From Zeus faber (Eukaryota > Chordata > Actinopteri > Zeiformes > Zeidae): 64,000 nucleotides of DNA. Each line of letters opens with the position of its first letter. The stretch's first letter is position 1. Location: NCBI GenBank assembly GCA_960531495.1, contig OY482852.1, positions 32,259,157 to 32,323,156 on the forward strand, in the 5' to 3' direction. The notes beneath the pieces were generated by a model. It had not been told where the DNA came from. It worked only from the letters and a program-made list of their open reading frames with translations, and made no database searches. Below are positions 36,015 through 47,448 of this stretch, one piece after another. Made by a program: the position numbers and the translations under genes.

Positions 36015-36332
36015 AGGGCTGGGGGTGTGGGGGGTATTCACCCGATATCCTTAGTATTTTGTTATCGTACCATCATGGAATGAAGGTTTGAGTGTGAATG
36101 CAATTCTATATTAATGACATGAAAAAGATGACCTGCAATATCTAGTGTTATGGCTTCTGAAAATAGTCGAGTATTCAAGAGGTTTATACAAGTAAACCTC
36201 TTGAATTCTCGACTATTCTAGTATATTTTATTTACCAAAAAAAACTAAACTATCAACGTCGGATTTAAAAATTCTTAAACAAGTATTGCGATGTATCAAT
36301 ACCATGTCAATGTCCTTATATCGCACAGCCCT
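36015..36332. mobile_element. MITE with AGGGCTG ends, just upstream of pmepa1
   Basis: It begins AGGGCTGGGGG and ends CACAGCCCT, giving 7-9 bp terminal inverted repeats. The interior has the GATAT/ATATCG words typical of a fish MITE family. A related right end (TAGTCGATATCGCCCAGCCCT) lies at about 37322-37343. It carries a near-perfect hairpin in its middle (listed separately). It ends about 100 bp before the CCAAT motif of the pmepa1 promoter. Confidence 0.6.
36162..36217. repeat. Near-perfect 25-bp inverted repeat (hairpin)
   Basis: The arms 36162-36186 and 36193-36217 match at 24 of 25 bases around a 6-nt loop TACAAG. The arms carry TCAAGAGGTTTA and TAAACCTCTTGA. In length it resembles a short hairpin-RNA stem, but no transcription evidence exists here. 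Confidence 0.9.
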
Positions 36333-36379
36333 GCATTCGAGTGCGTTAAATGAGAGGTCACACTTTTTGGTGAAATCCC

Positions 36380-36560
36380 GGTCCTCTTCCGCCTTCCTGC
36401 TCTCGTTCGCTCGCGCTCCATTCGGGGCTTCTGATTGGTGCAGAGCCTCTTCCTTGCCGAGAGGGGCGGGGATTCAGTCCGAGGCATGTGCCCTCACCAG
36501 TGCGACTGCCAGTCGAGTGGCGACGGAGCGAACTGTTTTCGGCAACGAGGAGGGAAGGAC
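36380..36560 (+). promoter_or_regulatory. pmepa1: Putative pmepa1 core promoter (GC-rich, CCAAT and GC box)
   Basis: The interval is CpG-richer than its surroundings. It contains ATTGG (36434-36438), an inverted CCAAT box, and GGGGCGGGG (36463-36471), an Sp/KLF GC box. No TATA box is evident, consistent with a dispersed CpG-type promoter. The start codon lies about 400 bp downstream, leaving room for a 300-400-nt 5' UTR. The transcription start itself cannot be placed from sequence. Confidence 0.5.
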
Positions 36561-36592
36561 TAAGGAAGGAAGAAGAACCGCACAACGTTATT

Positions 36593-36674
36593 ATGAGGAA
36601 ACTACAAATCTAGAACCTCCGACTTCACGCCTCGTTACATTCTACGAGCCAGACCGATGGGGGATATGGCGTGA
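36593..36674 (+). promoter_or_regulatory. pmepa1: Two very short upstream ORFs in the presumed pmepa1 5' UTR
   Basis: ATG at 36593 encodes MRKLQI and stops at 36613. ATG at 36657 encodes MGDMA and stops at 36674. No other ATG occurs before the pmepa1 start at 36866, whose -3 base is C (a weak context). If the mRNA starts upstream of 36593, these could dampen translation or allow re-initiation; that is inference. Confidence 0.45.
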
Positions 36675-36865
36675 TATTGACGAGGAGAGGAGGGGGTGAA
36701 ACTGCGACAGACGGGATTTTATTCTTCTTAGCAGCAGATTCGTAGCAGATCTGCTACTGCCGACGCCGCCTGGAACTTTGTTCGTTTTTTTTTTTTTTTC
36801 ATCCGCCGGGGTCTCTTTTAGACCCCCAGCCCTCCCGGAGCGGTGTCCACTTTTTGCCCAGCCCC

Positions 36866-36959
36866 ATGCAAAACCTAACGGTTCCTGGAAGCCCCGACAA
36901 CTTCAATGTCACCTGCTCCTGCAACTGCACCGCTTCCCAGCCCCAGGGAATGGAGATAT
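36866..36959 (+). CDS. pmepa1: pmepa1 first coding exon (N-terminal extracellular segment)
   Basis: ATG at 36866 opens 31 codons, MQNLTVPGSPDNFNVTCSCN followed by CTASQPQGMEI, plus one base, ending at a GTAAGT donor (36960-36965). This matches the start of human PMEPA1 isoform a, where NVSCTCNC and SMEIT precede the membrane exon. The cysteine cluster CSCNC and MEI align, and three N-glycosylation sequons (NLT, NVT, NCT) fit an extracellular N-terminus. The phase-1 end agrees with the human isoforms: A|CN (Thr) and G|CN (Ala) before ELEF imply an exon 2 starting CN, so Ser here. The protein is a single-pass membrane protein whose cytoplasmic SMAD-interaction and PPxY (NEDD4-binding) motifs restrain TGF-beta signalling; those exons are not in the window. 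The related LDLRAD4 is less likely, because its N-terminus differs. Confidence 0.77.
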
Positions 36960-37239
36960 GTAAGTTAGTTTTCTCCCCAAGTCGATTTCACAACCAGTCC
37001 GTTATTTAAAGATATTATTCAGAGTTTACGCGCTAAGTATACATTAGTGTTTTATGTTCTGGATTCGTCTGGCGAAGTTTCTTTCGCATTGGTTGTTGTT
37101 GTTGTTGATAATAATAATAATAATAATGATGGCTCCATTACATTAAAGTAATGCACATTTCTGAACTTCATAGACTGCTTTGGTGAACACCTCCTAATAG
37201 TTACTTTACTAATGATTGTTTCTTGAGTGTAATTTTTTT

Positions 37240-37343
37240 ACGAAAGCACCAGGGATCATCCCCTAAAATATCGTCAAATTCTCTATCGAGGTATTCATCA
37301 AAATATATTGCGATATTTGATTTAGTCGATATCGCCCAGCCCT
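37240..37343. mobile_element. MITE fragment, AGGGCTG family (right end)
   Basis: It ends with ATATCGCCCAGCCCT and has ATATTGCGATATTTG inside, as in the element at 36015-36332. The left end is not clear. Confidence 0.5.
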
Positions 37344-37991
37344 GTGCATACACATTATCTGTATCTGCTGCATGTGTGTTTACTGTGTATGTACAGTATG
37401 TGTATTTGCTGTTTGCTTATACATTGTGTATATTCTGTGCTACATGTATGACTGCTTACCACAGAGGGTTAAATAGTTTTCCTCGGAGTGCAGACAGGAA
37501 ATGCTGGAATGGTATGTTATGTCTGTCTGCCGTCTAAGTAGTCCACGGAGAACTATCATTATCAGCTATGCCGTAACACTGCCTGCCAGATTCATTGCAG
37601 GTGTTCTTTCTATGACCCACACAGACAGCCAAAGCGTTCAGAAAAGACAAAATAGCGGAGAGACAGACAGTCAAATGGAAGACAGACAGATAGACAGAAA
37701 CATATGCATAATCAGCGAACGCATAACCAGCCAGTCAACCAGACAGACGGACCTGCCAAAGCCGCACAAGCACAGAGGCAGATAAATACTAAGTAAGCTC
37801 AATCCAACACAGACTGAGAGAAAGCTCTCCAGCGAGGCAAGGCAGACATATTGACCGGCAGACAGCGTTACCATGATGTGGAATTTCCATTGGGGCTTAA
37901 ACCAGGCCTTAGCAATGTAAGGTGAAGGCAGGATATTAGATTTACATTTGGCACCAGAGCATGGATGTACTGACGCCACATTGTAACCAAG

Positions 37992-37993
<2 letters not shown>

Positions 37994-38075
<82 letters not shown>
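37994..38075. repeat. (TG)n microsatellite
   Basis: A pure TG run of about 80 bp. Confidence 0.95.
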
Positions 38076-38077
<2 letters not shown>

Positions 38078-40694
38078 AAGCTACCAGCTGAATGGTGTCC
38101 TACCAATTGTCTTCAGTGGAATCATGTGTTACTTGTCAGGTTTAAAAACAACAGTGTACACATGCACACTCAATCATGCACAGGCCCGCACTGTTTTCAC
38201 TGATGTGCAGAGATGTTTGTTAGATAACATTGCATGACCTCCTCATTGAACAGAAATTATGTTAAGAGAATCTGCTCAGAAGGGTGAAAAGGATTGGTGA
38301 GCAGAGAACAGGTTACCGACACCAGCCGACGCAAGTTGAAAAACTTGTGACTTGAATGTGCGTGTATCAGTCAGTTGAAGCGACCAACATTCACAAGAAT
38401 ACCCATGGTTTTGGTTTGGAGGGTGGGGGTCCATACTGTTTGTGTTCTATGTTGTCATGCAGATTTGGGAATTGGGGGGGGGGGGGGTTGAATAATGTAA
38501 CACACGCTCAGATTTCTTCCCAGCTGAAAGAAGGAGATCCTTGCTCTTGCTTGCTAGGTTAGTTATTTCTGTCTCTGTCTATCTGGTTCTCTTTTCTTTT
38601 GTCTTTATTTTTTTTTCTACAAACCCTGTTCAATCCCCATTGTTTTGAGTAGTTAGGAATGTTATTTTTATCTTTTAAAGTCTGCAAACACACTCAGGGT
38701 CATAGTACAGCCACGGCATCATGGCCGACCAGACCAGGAGAACTCTTAATATAACACAGAACTAGAATATGCTATAGGGAAGAAGCGTGTGTAGGGGGTC
38801 CAAGTTCCAGGTGCTAGAAAACAAAAAACCAACAGGGTTCATAGTTTGGCTCACAATGCAAAACTGTTCGACCAAAAACTGATCCTAGTGAAGTTTTCAC
38901 AAGAGTCATGAAAAAGACCAGCTGGCTTGGAAGCTTGAAAAAGAAAATGGTAGTGTTTGCAAATAAGGTGTATGACCCACTCACTTTAAAAATAGAAAAG
39001 GAAGTTGGTTCTTAATTTTTCACTGAACATTTCACTGAACTTTATTTGAAAGGCAGAGTGAAAGTGCCTCTTAACACACTGACACCTTACCTTAAATTTC
39101 CGAGGGGGCGGGGCGGTGTGGTGTACGTGCGCGCGCAGTAGATATGCTACAGAGCCAGCCAGCTTGATGTAAATGCTGTGAGAAGGAAGTACGAGTGGCG
39201 TAGTGTGTAGGTGGCAGCAGGTTCATCCGTCAACAGCCTTAGGTGAAACACACACAGCTACTTGCTGACTGTCCCGCTCTGTCTTTTTCTTTTCAGGAAA
39301 AACATATGCACCGCCATTGGTGCAGGCGCACACACAAACCATACACATCCAGGTGTAAATGTACACTCTGTCACAAACACACACACAAACCACACACAGA
39401 CATGCTTAGACTCCAATATTTACCTTACAGTCTCCAGCCAGACAGCAAATCCAATCTCTTGCTAAGCTCTTTCCTATTTGTTTGTGGAGGTGTTGACTTG
39501 GAATTGGTTAGGTTATTTATATATATTTTTAAAGTTTATTTTTGATAATAAGGCTGTACAATTATCATGAAGTCTCACTGTTACCATAAAGTGGCATACC
39601 ATAAAATCTGACGTTTTTCCTTTACCTGAAAATCCGCGATGAGGTTATTTCATTTGTTCACCGTAGGGTAATTGTCTTTTGTGTGGAGTTTATTTTTTAG
39701 AATTGAATTTATTTATTTGCCAAGGGACCTATTGTGCTCCTTTTTACACCCATTTATTTAGATCTCTGAGGTCCTGAAAACATGTGTTTAGAAGTTTTGC
39801 TGAAATACCACTCAGATTATGCATTCAAGCCATTGTGATATGCCTCCAAACCTGAATTGTTCCGAAATGGGCTGTTTCAGTATGTGTAGCTTTAGTTGTG
39901 AATGAGCAGTCAAGCCCCTAGTTCTGAGCCAATCGGTTTTATGCACAAATTACGGGTTCTTTGAGACAAAGGGGTTTGAGCTTTACTCTGCGCTCCATTT
40001 TATTTACATGGTCAACTTTCACTGATTTCACCTTATCAGTACACTAATCTGTTTCTGAACACATTGTAGTTCAAAAATAAGCAATACATTTTCTGAATCT
40101 TCACTGATATTAGATCTACAAGGCCTAATTGAAAAGTTTGTTTGGACTCTCATTGCCGTGCTCCAGGCTTGTATGAGACGGGGACACTGCTCTGGGAGTT
40201 TTGCGCACAGGTTTTTTTTTGTCTCATGTAAACATTGGAAAATAAATAAATACATCTACAATAAAAACACACTATTTTGTTGGTTTTGTTTATAGAAACG
40301 CACAGCGGATCGGATGGAGCAGATGACCATATAAAGAAATCCATGATGGTCATGGTCAACTTGGGCTGAGCGTAGGAAAAAACCTATGGAAGCCTCAGCA
40401 TTTTGCTCACAGCGATTACTTTGTAATTCGTTTACCTCATCATTTGACATTTTGGTGTCTAATATAAACATCCGACATTGTAACATTGTAAATATATGAC
40501 AGAAAATAAGGAAACACATAATAGGTCACCTTTAAGGTCATATGGTGTTACTTAGGGTCTGAATTATGTATCATTTGGCCCATATTCATGTTTCGTACAT
40601 CGTAGTCCATAAATGGATAGCTACATGCTGTAAAACTGACTCTTACGTTTAAGGCTAAATTTTCTAATTTAAAATCTATATAAGGGTTGGGTGA
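38076..40694. other. Presumed intronic stretch with no recognised element
   Basis: A G-run lies near 38474-38488. A small GC-rich spot at 39100-39145 has GGGGCGGGG and CGCGCGC. The 40190-40290 part shares words with 34985-35045. No coding motif was found. Confidence 0.5.
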
Positions 40695-42566
40695 TAGGGC
40701 TGAGCAATTAATAAATGCAATTTTCAAATTGCAATTTGCTCCCGTCTCTCCCTGATGGTACCGACGATGCGTGTGCCAGCGTTGGGGTGCCTGTGAGCGG
40801 CGCTCCAGAACAGTGTTTTGTTTCTTTTATTCTAAGTCTACTTGTGAAATGAAATGGGAAAAAATGAAACAAGTGTGTATGGAACGAAACCGTGGCGTAA
40901 TGCAACACTTTCTCCATGACTCTCTTATCCTGTACAGTCTGGATGGAGCCTCTTCCAGAACTGTGTTTTTTTTTTTTTAAATGAGCATAAATCTGGCCCT
41001 GAGTGCACAGAGCGGTGCATGGACAGAACTCATTCACCTACTCTATATGGGATTTCATTTATTTTAAAGCGGATGCAACCGGCAACTTCATGTAATATAA
41101 GTAATTTACCGTCTTTGCAAACACTGCCTGGGACTGAACACCGGGGTCTCACTGGCCGCAGCACGGAGGTTCGGTTCAAATAATCATTTATTTATTTATT
41201 GCTATTTTTTGGGCTGCTTTCTAAAATCTCATCTCATCTAAAATAAAAGGATCAAATCATGTAATTTTCCCGTAGAATGCCGTCCTGGTCTGGGGCTCCC
41301 TGGAGGAGGAGGCTGCGGCTTCCCCGGGATTGGCCCCTCACCTCCCGGTAACAGGTGTGTCTGATTGCGCTTTTGCACCCTAGTGTTGTTCCTCCAATAT
41401 CTGAACCGAACCAAAGGAAGAAACAAACAAAGAAAGAGAGAGCCCATTTCAGAATGACCTGGAAACGGGGTTGTGGTGTGGGGATGGTGTGGTTTGAGTA
41501 GTCATACCTGCCCTGGGTCCAGGTAATTGGGGCCCAGGATCAGTGGTGCTGTATACCTGTTGCTCGTTGATTGGTTTAACAAGCAACAGGTAAAACCCCC
41601 ATCCCCACACACACTCAGAGTAGCCTTGTCATGACATGTATCCATCTGCTCCAGGGCTTGTGCTATCAAACCCGCTCTCCACAATAAACTGTTCTTTCTC
41701 AACCCCATCGTCTGTGTCTCTGTGCCAGATGTCCCAGAAAATGCCACTTGGTTGGCCTGTGTTAGACAGAACTGCCACAGTGGCATCTGAGCAGGGACTC
41801 TCCGGCACGGGGAAGGGACACAGAAGGGCCGTCCAAAGATGCCCTGGAGCCACCAGGGGGTCAGCACCAACCCTCTTTCAACTGGCAGCAGCGGCAGCAG
41901 CACACAGGGTGAAGGACTGGGGGAGAAGCAGCTGCAGCAACCACCACGGGTAACTGCCTGCAGTTAGCAACTCAGCAGCCAGGCCATCTCTCCAAGCAGC
42001 CCCGCAACAGCCAAGCCCGGCTACACCTCCACCAGCCAACACAGCCACACTCCGGAAGGGAGGAGAGGACAGTGCTGTTCCGGGGAACCAGGTCCCCTGG
42101 AGGGGGACCAGTCATTTTTTGTTGGACATTTTGTGTCCAGTGTTTTTTATTATTTTATTTTTAGGACACAGGTATCCCAGTGTATAGGCATTTTCTGTCT
42201 CTGCTGGGGTGTGTAGGCTTCGGCCAGGGATTCTCCCTGGCTTCACTTTGATGTTTCAACCCCATCGTCTGTGTCTCTGTGCCAGAGGTCACTGAAAATG
42301 CCACTTGGATGGTGTGTGGTAGGCAAAACTGCCACAGGGGTTCATGGTGATTTATTTCTTCTTTTTGAGGATTTCTTCAGACGGAGAGAAAAGCACTGGG
42401 CGCAGTTAAAGCAGCGACACAGAAGACAAATTCCTATTCGCCCAAGCTTTGAATTGCGTTTTACAGGTCATAACATTTGCGAAATAAAAGGCCAAAAATC
42501 GCCCATAAAAATGCTTAAAAAACAACTGGCGATGGACTGATATATTTGTCTAATCACCCAGGCCTA
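40695..42566. mobile_element. hAT-like non-autonomous element hosting an LTR element
   Basis: The left end TAGGGCTGAGCAATTAAT and reverse-complemented right end TAGGCCTGGGTGATTAGA are similar (12 of 18). The fish family with TAGGGCTGGGCAATTAATC ends is familiar. The interior flanks of the LTR insertion share no protein motif. Target duplications were not found, so the boundaries are tentative. Confidence 0.4.
41472..42336 (+). mobile_element. Small non-coding LTR element (TRIM-like), fossil
   Basis: Perfect 5-bp duplications GGGGT flank it (41467-41471 and 42337-42341). Parts: an LTR at 41472-41779 beginning TGTGG and ending CCACA; one base later a primer-binding-site-like TGGCATCTGAGCAGGG (41781-41796); a non-coding internal region to about 42257; and LTR-derived sequence at 42258-42336 ending in CCACA. 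An AATAAA signal lies near 41685. No gag or pol sequence was seen, so it depended on another element. The solo LTR at 14971-15275 is the same family. It is not a gene source. Confidence 0.8.
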
Positions 42567-45059
42567 ACATATATACAAACAGACTTATGCTCGCCTGAAA
42601 TACATGGACTGCAAAATGCCTACTTGCGATAGTTATCGCGGGCAGCAGCAGAAATGTTACCATACATTTGGCTCTATAGAACAACATTGAAATTTGAAAC
42701 GTCAAAATTATTGTTGCACAAAAATGCATCACGATACTGATGGTGGCCTTATAAAAGCTGCTTTATAATTCTGTGTCGAATAGACTATGTAGGTACACTG
42801 TAGGTGTCTAAACCGGTGCTTTTTCTGCGTTGGTGATTACGCACGTAAACCGCCGAAATGCGAGATGGCAGTGTTGAGCCTGTTTTAGCACAGACGTAAT
42901 AAAAACACAATATGGTGTCACATCCGATGTTCATGGGTATTAGGCAGCCTCTGCGAGCTATGCCGGTAATGCAGAGACCCACGGCGTACCTATGAATAGC
43001 CATGGCGGTGGCTACAAGCTCAGCTTGTCCTCACAGGGACACCGTATCTTGGTGCGCAAGCCCCACAGCCCAAGCATTCACATCAGTGTCATCACTGACG
43101 GCCGGGACCCCCTTTGTGTCTAGATTTTCCAACCCCCATATACACACACACACATGGAAACACACAGACGCCCTAGCCCTCCTCCTCTGGTTCCAAAAAT
43201 GCCCTTGGGACCAGAGCAGATTTGTAGTCCCAGTGTGTTTAAAGCCAGTGAGTGCGTGCGTTGTCTCGTTCAACATCTATTTACACTCAGTTTGGCTGGC
43301 TGAGATGCTAAGGAGCTGCAGCCATTGAATCTGGCCCTTCTGTCTGCTCCCTGTCTCAATTTCTCCCCCAGACCATGGGGAAGGCATGCATTACAGTCAA
43401 TCACCACGTGTGCATTCCTCCGAGACAGACAGTGCCAGACAGATACAAACACACATGCTCACACACATATGCTTTCTGCCTTCCAACCGTTTGGTTTCCA
43501 ACGTGTCCCATCAAATGATGCAGCGTGTTTGTAACCCTTTGCAACCCCCCCCCCCCCCCCCCCCCACCTCTTAAAATCACTGGACAGCATAACCTGTCTG
43601 TTTATGCTGCAAAAAATGGAAACGCTTCAAGTCGCATTCCAGCGAGTCACATCTCAGGGAACTTGTAAAAATTAACATCAGTTTGAAAAAGAATTAAGGC
43701 AGAGTGAATGTTCCGCTTCAGGCGTGTAATGTGTGAGTAATCCGTAATTGTTTTTTGTTTGTTGTTGGTAAGAGAGAAAAGATACGTCCTCTACGTATTT
43801 TTTTCCATCTTTTGTGTATTTTATTTTGTGGGGGGGGGGGCTTGAGTGATAAAATTACCACTAGTTAGATAAATTTCCATATTTTTGGTGGAAATTTTGT
43901 TGGTGGGGATTGGTTCAGTTGGAATCCATTCCATTTCACAATGGCGATAATGAAATTGCTGGCATGACGCCGTATGCATGTCCTAGTTAAAGATGTTTTT
44001 CTTTTAAATCTTTTTTTATTATTCGGACATTCTTTTCACGCACCGAGAGGAAAGCCCTTGGGGTGGGTCACCCTCGATGTGAATACGCAGAGAGGGAGGT
44101 GGTATTGATCGTGACTGACTAGTTTGACCACAGCTCTTGCCGCATGCCGACAATGAACCAGGTGTTTAGATTGATACCTGACATTTGGAGCCGTTTAGAG
44201 TCTTCTTATGTTGAGACAGTGTGCTCCCACATGACAAAAAAATAATAAATAAATGTCATCTTTGATGGGTTTTTTAACACGCAACACAGTGCCAAATATT
44301 TTGCACAGGTGGACGTGAGAAATGTGTTGAAGAAACTCTGCTCCTTTATTACCGCCTCCTACTTTGATAGAGCTTTCTGAAAGGTCTTCAAATCAATCTT
44401 AGAACGGGAATCCCTCTTTGTCTGCTGCACCCATCTGAGGTTCCTTCCCTGCTTGGTTGCACAGGCTTGGAGATTGTCATCAAACCATGTGAAAGGTTAA
44501 AAAAAAAAAAAAAGCCTTTCAGGCATTTACTGTGGGGGGGGGGCAGCTATACAAATTAACTTGATTACACCTCATTTCGAACTTCTATTCCATATGAACG
44601 AAGCACTGAGTTTTGGTGGAGCCCTTGTGCAGGAAGTCCATTTTTTTTCAGGGTCTGAGAGGGAGGCTATTGCCTACATGTCTGGTCCATGTCTGGACGC
44701 CTGGGTAGAGTGAATCCCTACTTAAAGCAAGCGCTTCCTGTGGATATAACCCTAGAACCCGGGAAGTTCTGGACAACCCATATCGGTCCCTGCCCCCCAT
44801 TGATGCACAGATTCAGTAAAGCCACATGTCTGAATCCGGATAATTCCACACTGCTGATGATTTTTCTGACATAAATGTTAGACAAATCGCTTATCGAATT
44901 TAACTTGCAAACACTCAAGGCTTCAACCAAACAACCCATGTGACTGGATGAACACGCACATCCCATTGACCCTGAATTGGACTATTAGGGTACCCTACCC
45001 TTATTCATCGTATTGAGCCGTGCAAGCCAAGGGATCAGCTCAGCTGTATCCCCTCACAA

Positions 45060-45060
<1 letters not shown>
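42567..45060. other. Presumed intronic stretch with no recognised element
   Basis: Homopolymer C near 43545-43565, G near 43831-43840 and A near 44500-44513. No exon or transposon motif recognised. Confidence 0.45.
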
Positions 45061-45061
<1 letters not shown>

Positions 45062-45131
<70 letters not shown>

Positions 45132-45136
45132 ACACA
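45062..45136. repeat. (CA)n microsatellite, interrupted
   Basis: CA runs with one GA and one TA interruption, about 70 bp in total. Confidence 0.95.
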
Positions 45137-45963
45137 TTCGAGATCATTGTACCCCTGCATCAGTCTGCCGGGGGGGGCTCCAGGGCTCCAGCCAGCTAGG
45201 CTGCTGGCAGCTCTGTAACAAGCCGTCCTGCACTAGATCTGGCCTCTATCACAGGAAATTACAAGGATTACACCCAAGACAGACAGAGAGACGGGGGGGT
45301 GAAAAGAAGATTATCTATGTTTGTGTACAATGCACTCTCTCTCTCGCTCTCTCTCTGTCTGTCTCTTACAGATAGCTACTTAGATACTTGCAGGGAACTC
45401 TACAGGTGTGTAGAAACATTGTTTTGTTACAGCATTAGTGTGTGTGTGAACAAAGACGATCAGATTTGCACCTTTGCAATTGTACCCACCCTTTTAACAT
45501 CTGAACAGGAATGACATCATCTCACAGTTGTGTATCGTTTGCCAGCATCAGTCTGTTTTTGAGAGAAAATGATGCAGCACTTCCAACATAGTTCCGTAGA
45601 CGGTTCCCCTCCGTTGCCCAAGTGGCGACCATTGCATTAGTTTCTTTCCTTCTTTCTTTCCTGCTTTCTCTTTTTTTGGTTGCAGTTTAACCCACTTAAC
45701 CTTAAAAGTCCAGAGTCAAGTTGCGTGGGCTGCGCTTGGGAGTCGAGAAAGTGCCTGTGGCCTTCCCTTCCCTCCTCCTCCTTTCGTTTTCTCTAGCTCT
45801 CCCTCTCATTAGTGATTCAGACGGGCTGTCTGATTTTGGTCGTACTCCCTCCCCAGACACAGCGAGGCAGACAGCGGTGTCTGCTGCCCCCCCGCCTCCC
45901 CGGCAGCCACCAGCTGACCCCAATCAGCCACAGGGCCTGCTCTATTGTCTGGCAGGGGTAGGG

Positions 45964-45965
<2 letters not shown>
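45137..45965. other. Presumed intronic stretch, pyrimidine-rich
   Basis: CT-rich tracts near 45331-45366 and 45640-45675; no coding motif recognised. Confidence 0.45.

Positions 45966-46059
<94 letters not shown>
45966..46059. repeat. (CA)n microsatellite
   Basis: A pure CA run of about 93 bp. Confidence 0.95.

Positions 46060-47448
<1,389 letters not shown>

Noticed and set aside
36286-36699. 137-codon open frame just before pmepa1
   Set aside because: It spans the GC-rich promoter and 5' UTR, begins inside a MITE end and has no recognisable domain; the real coding start is 36866.
36640-36720. CAGAC words as SMAD-binding sites near the pmepa1 promoter
   Set aside because: The 4-5-bp word is too short to be meaningful without clustering or binding data.
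39100-39245. Possible alternative pmepa1 promoter or first exon (GC box and CGCGCGC)
   Set aside because: Only a small GC-rich spot; no ATG-G or other donor-linked coding start consistent with phase 1 was identified.
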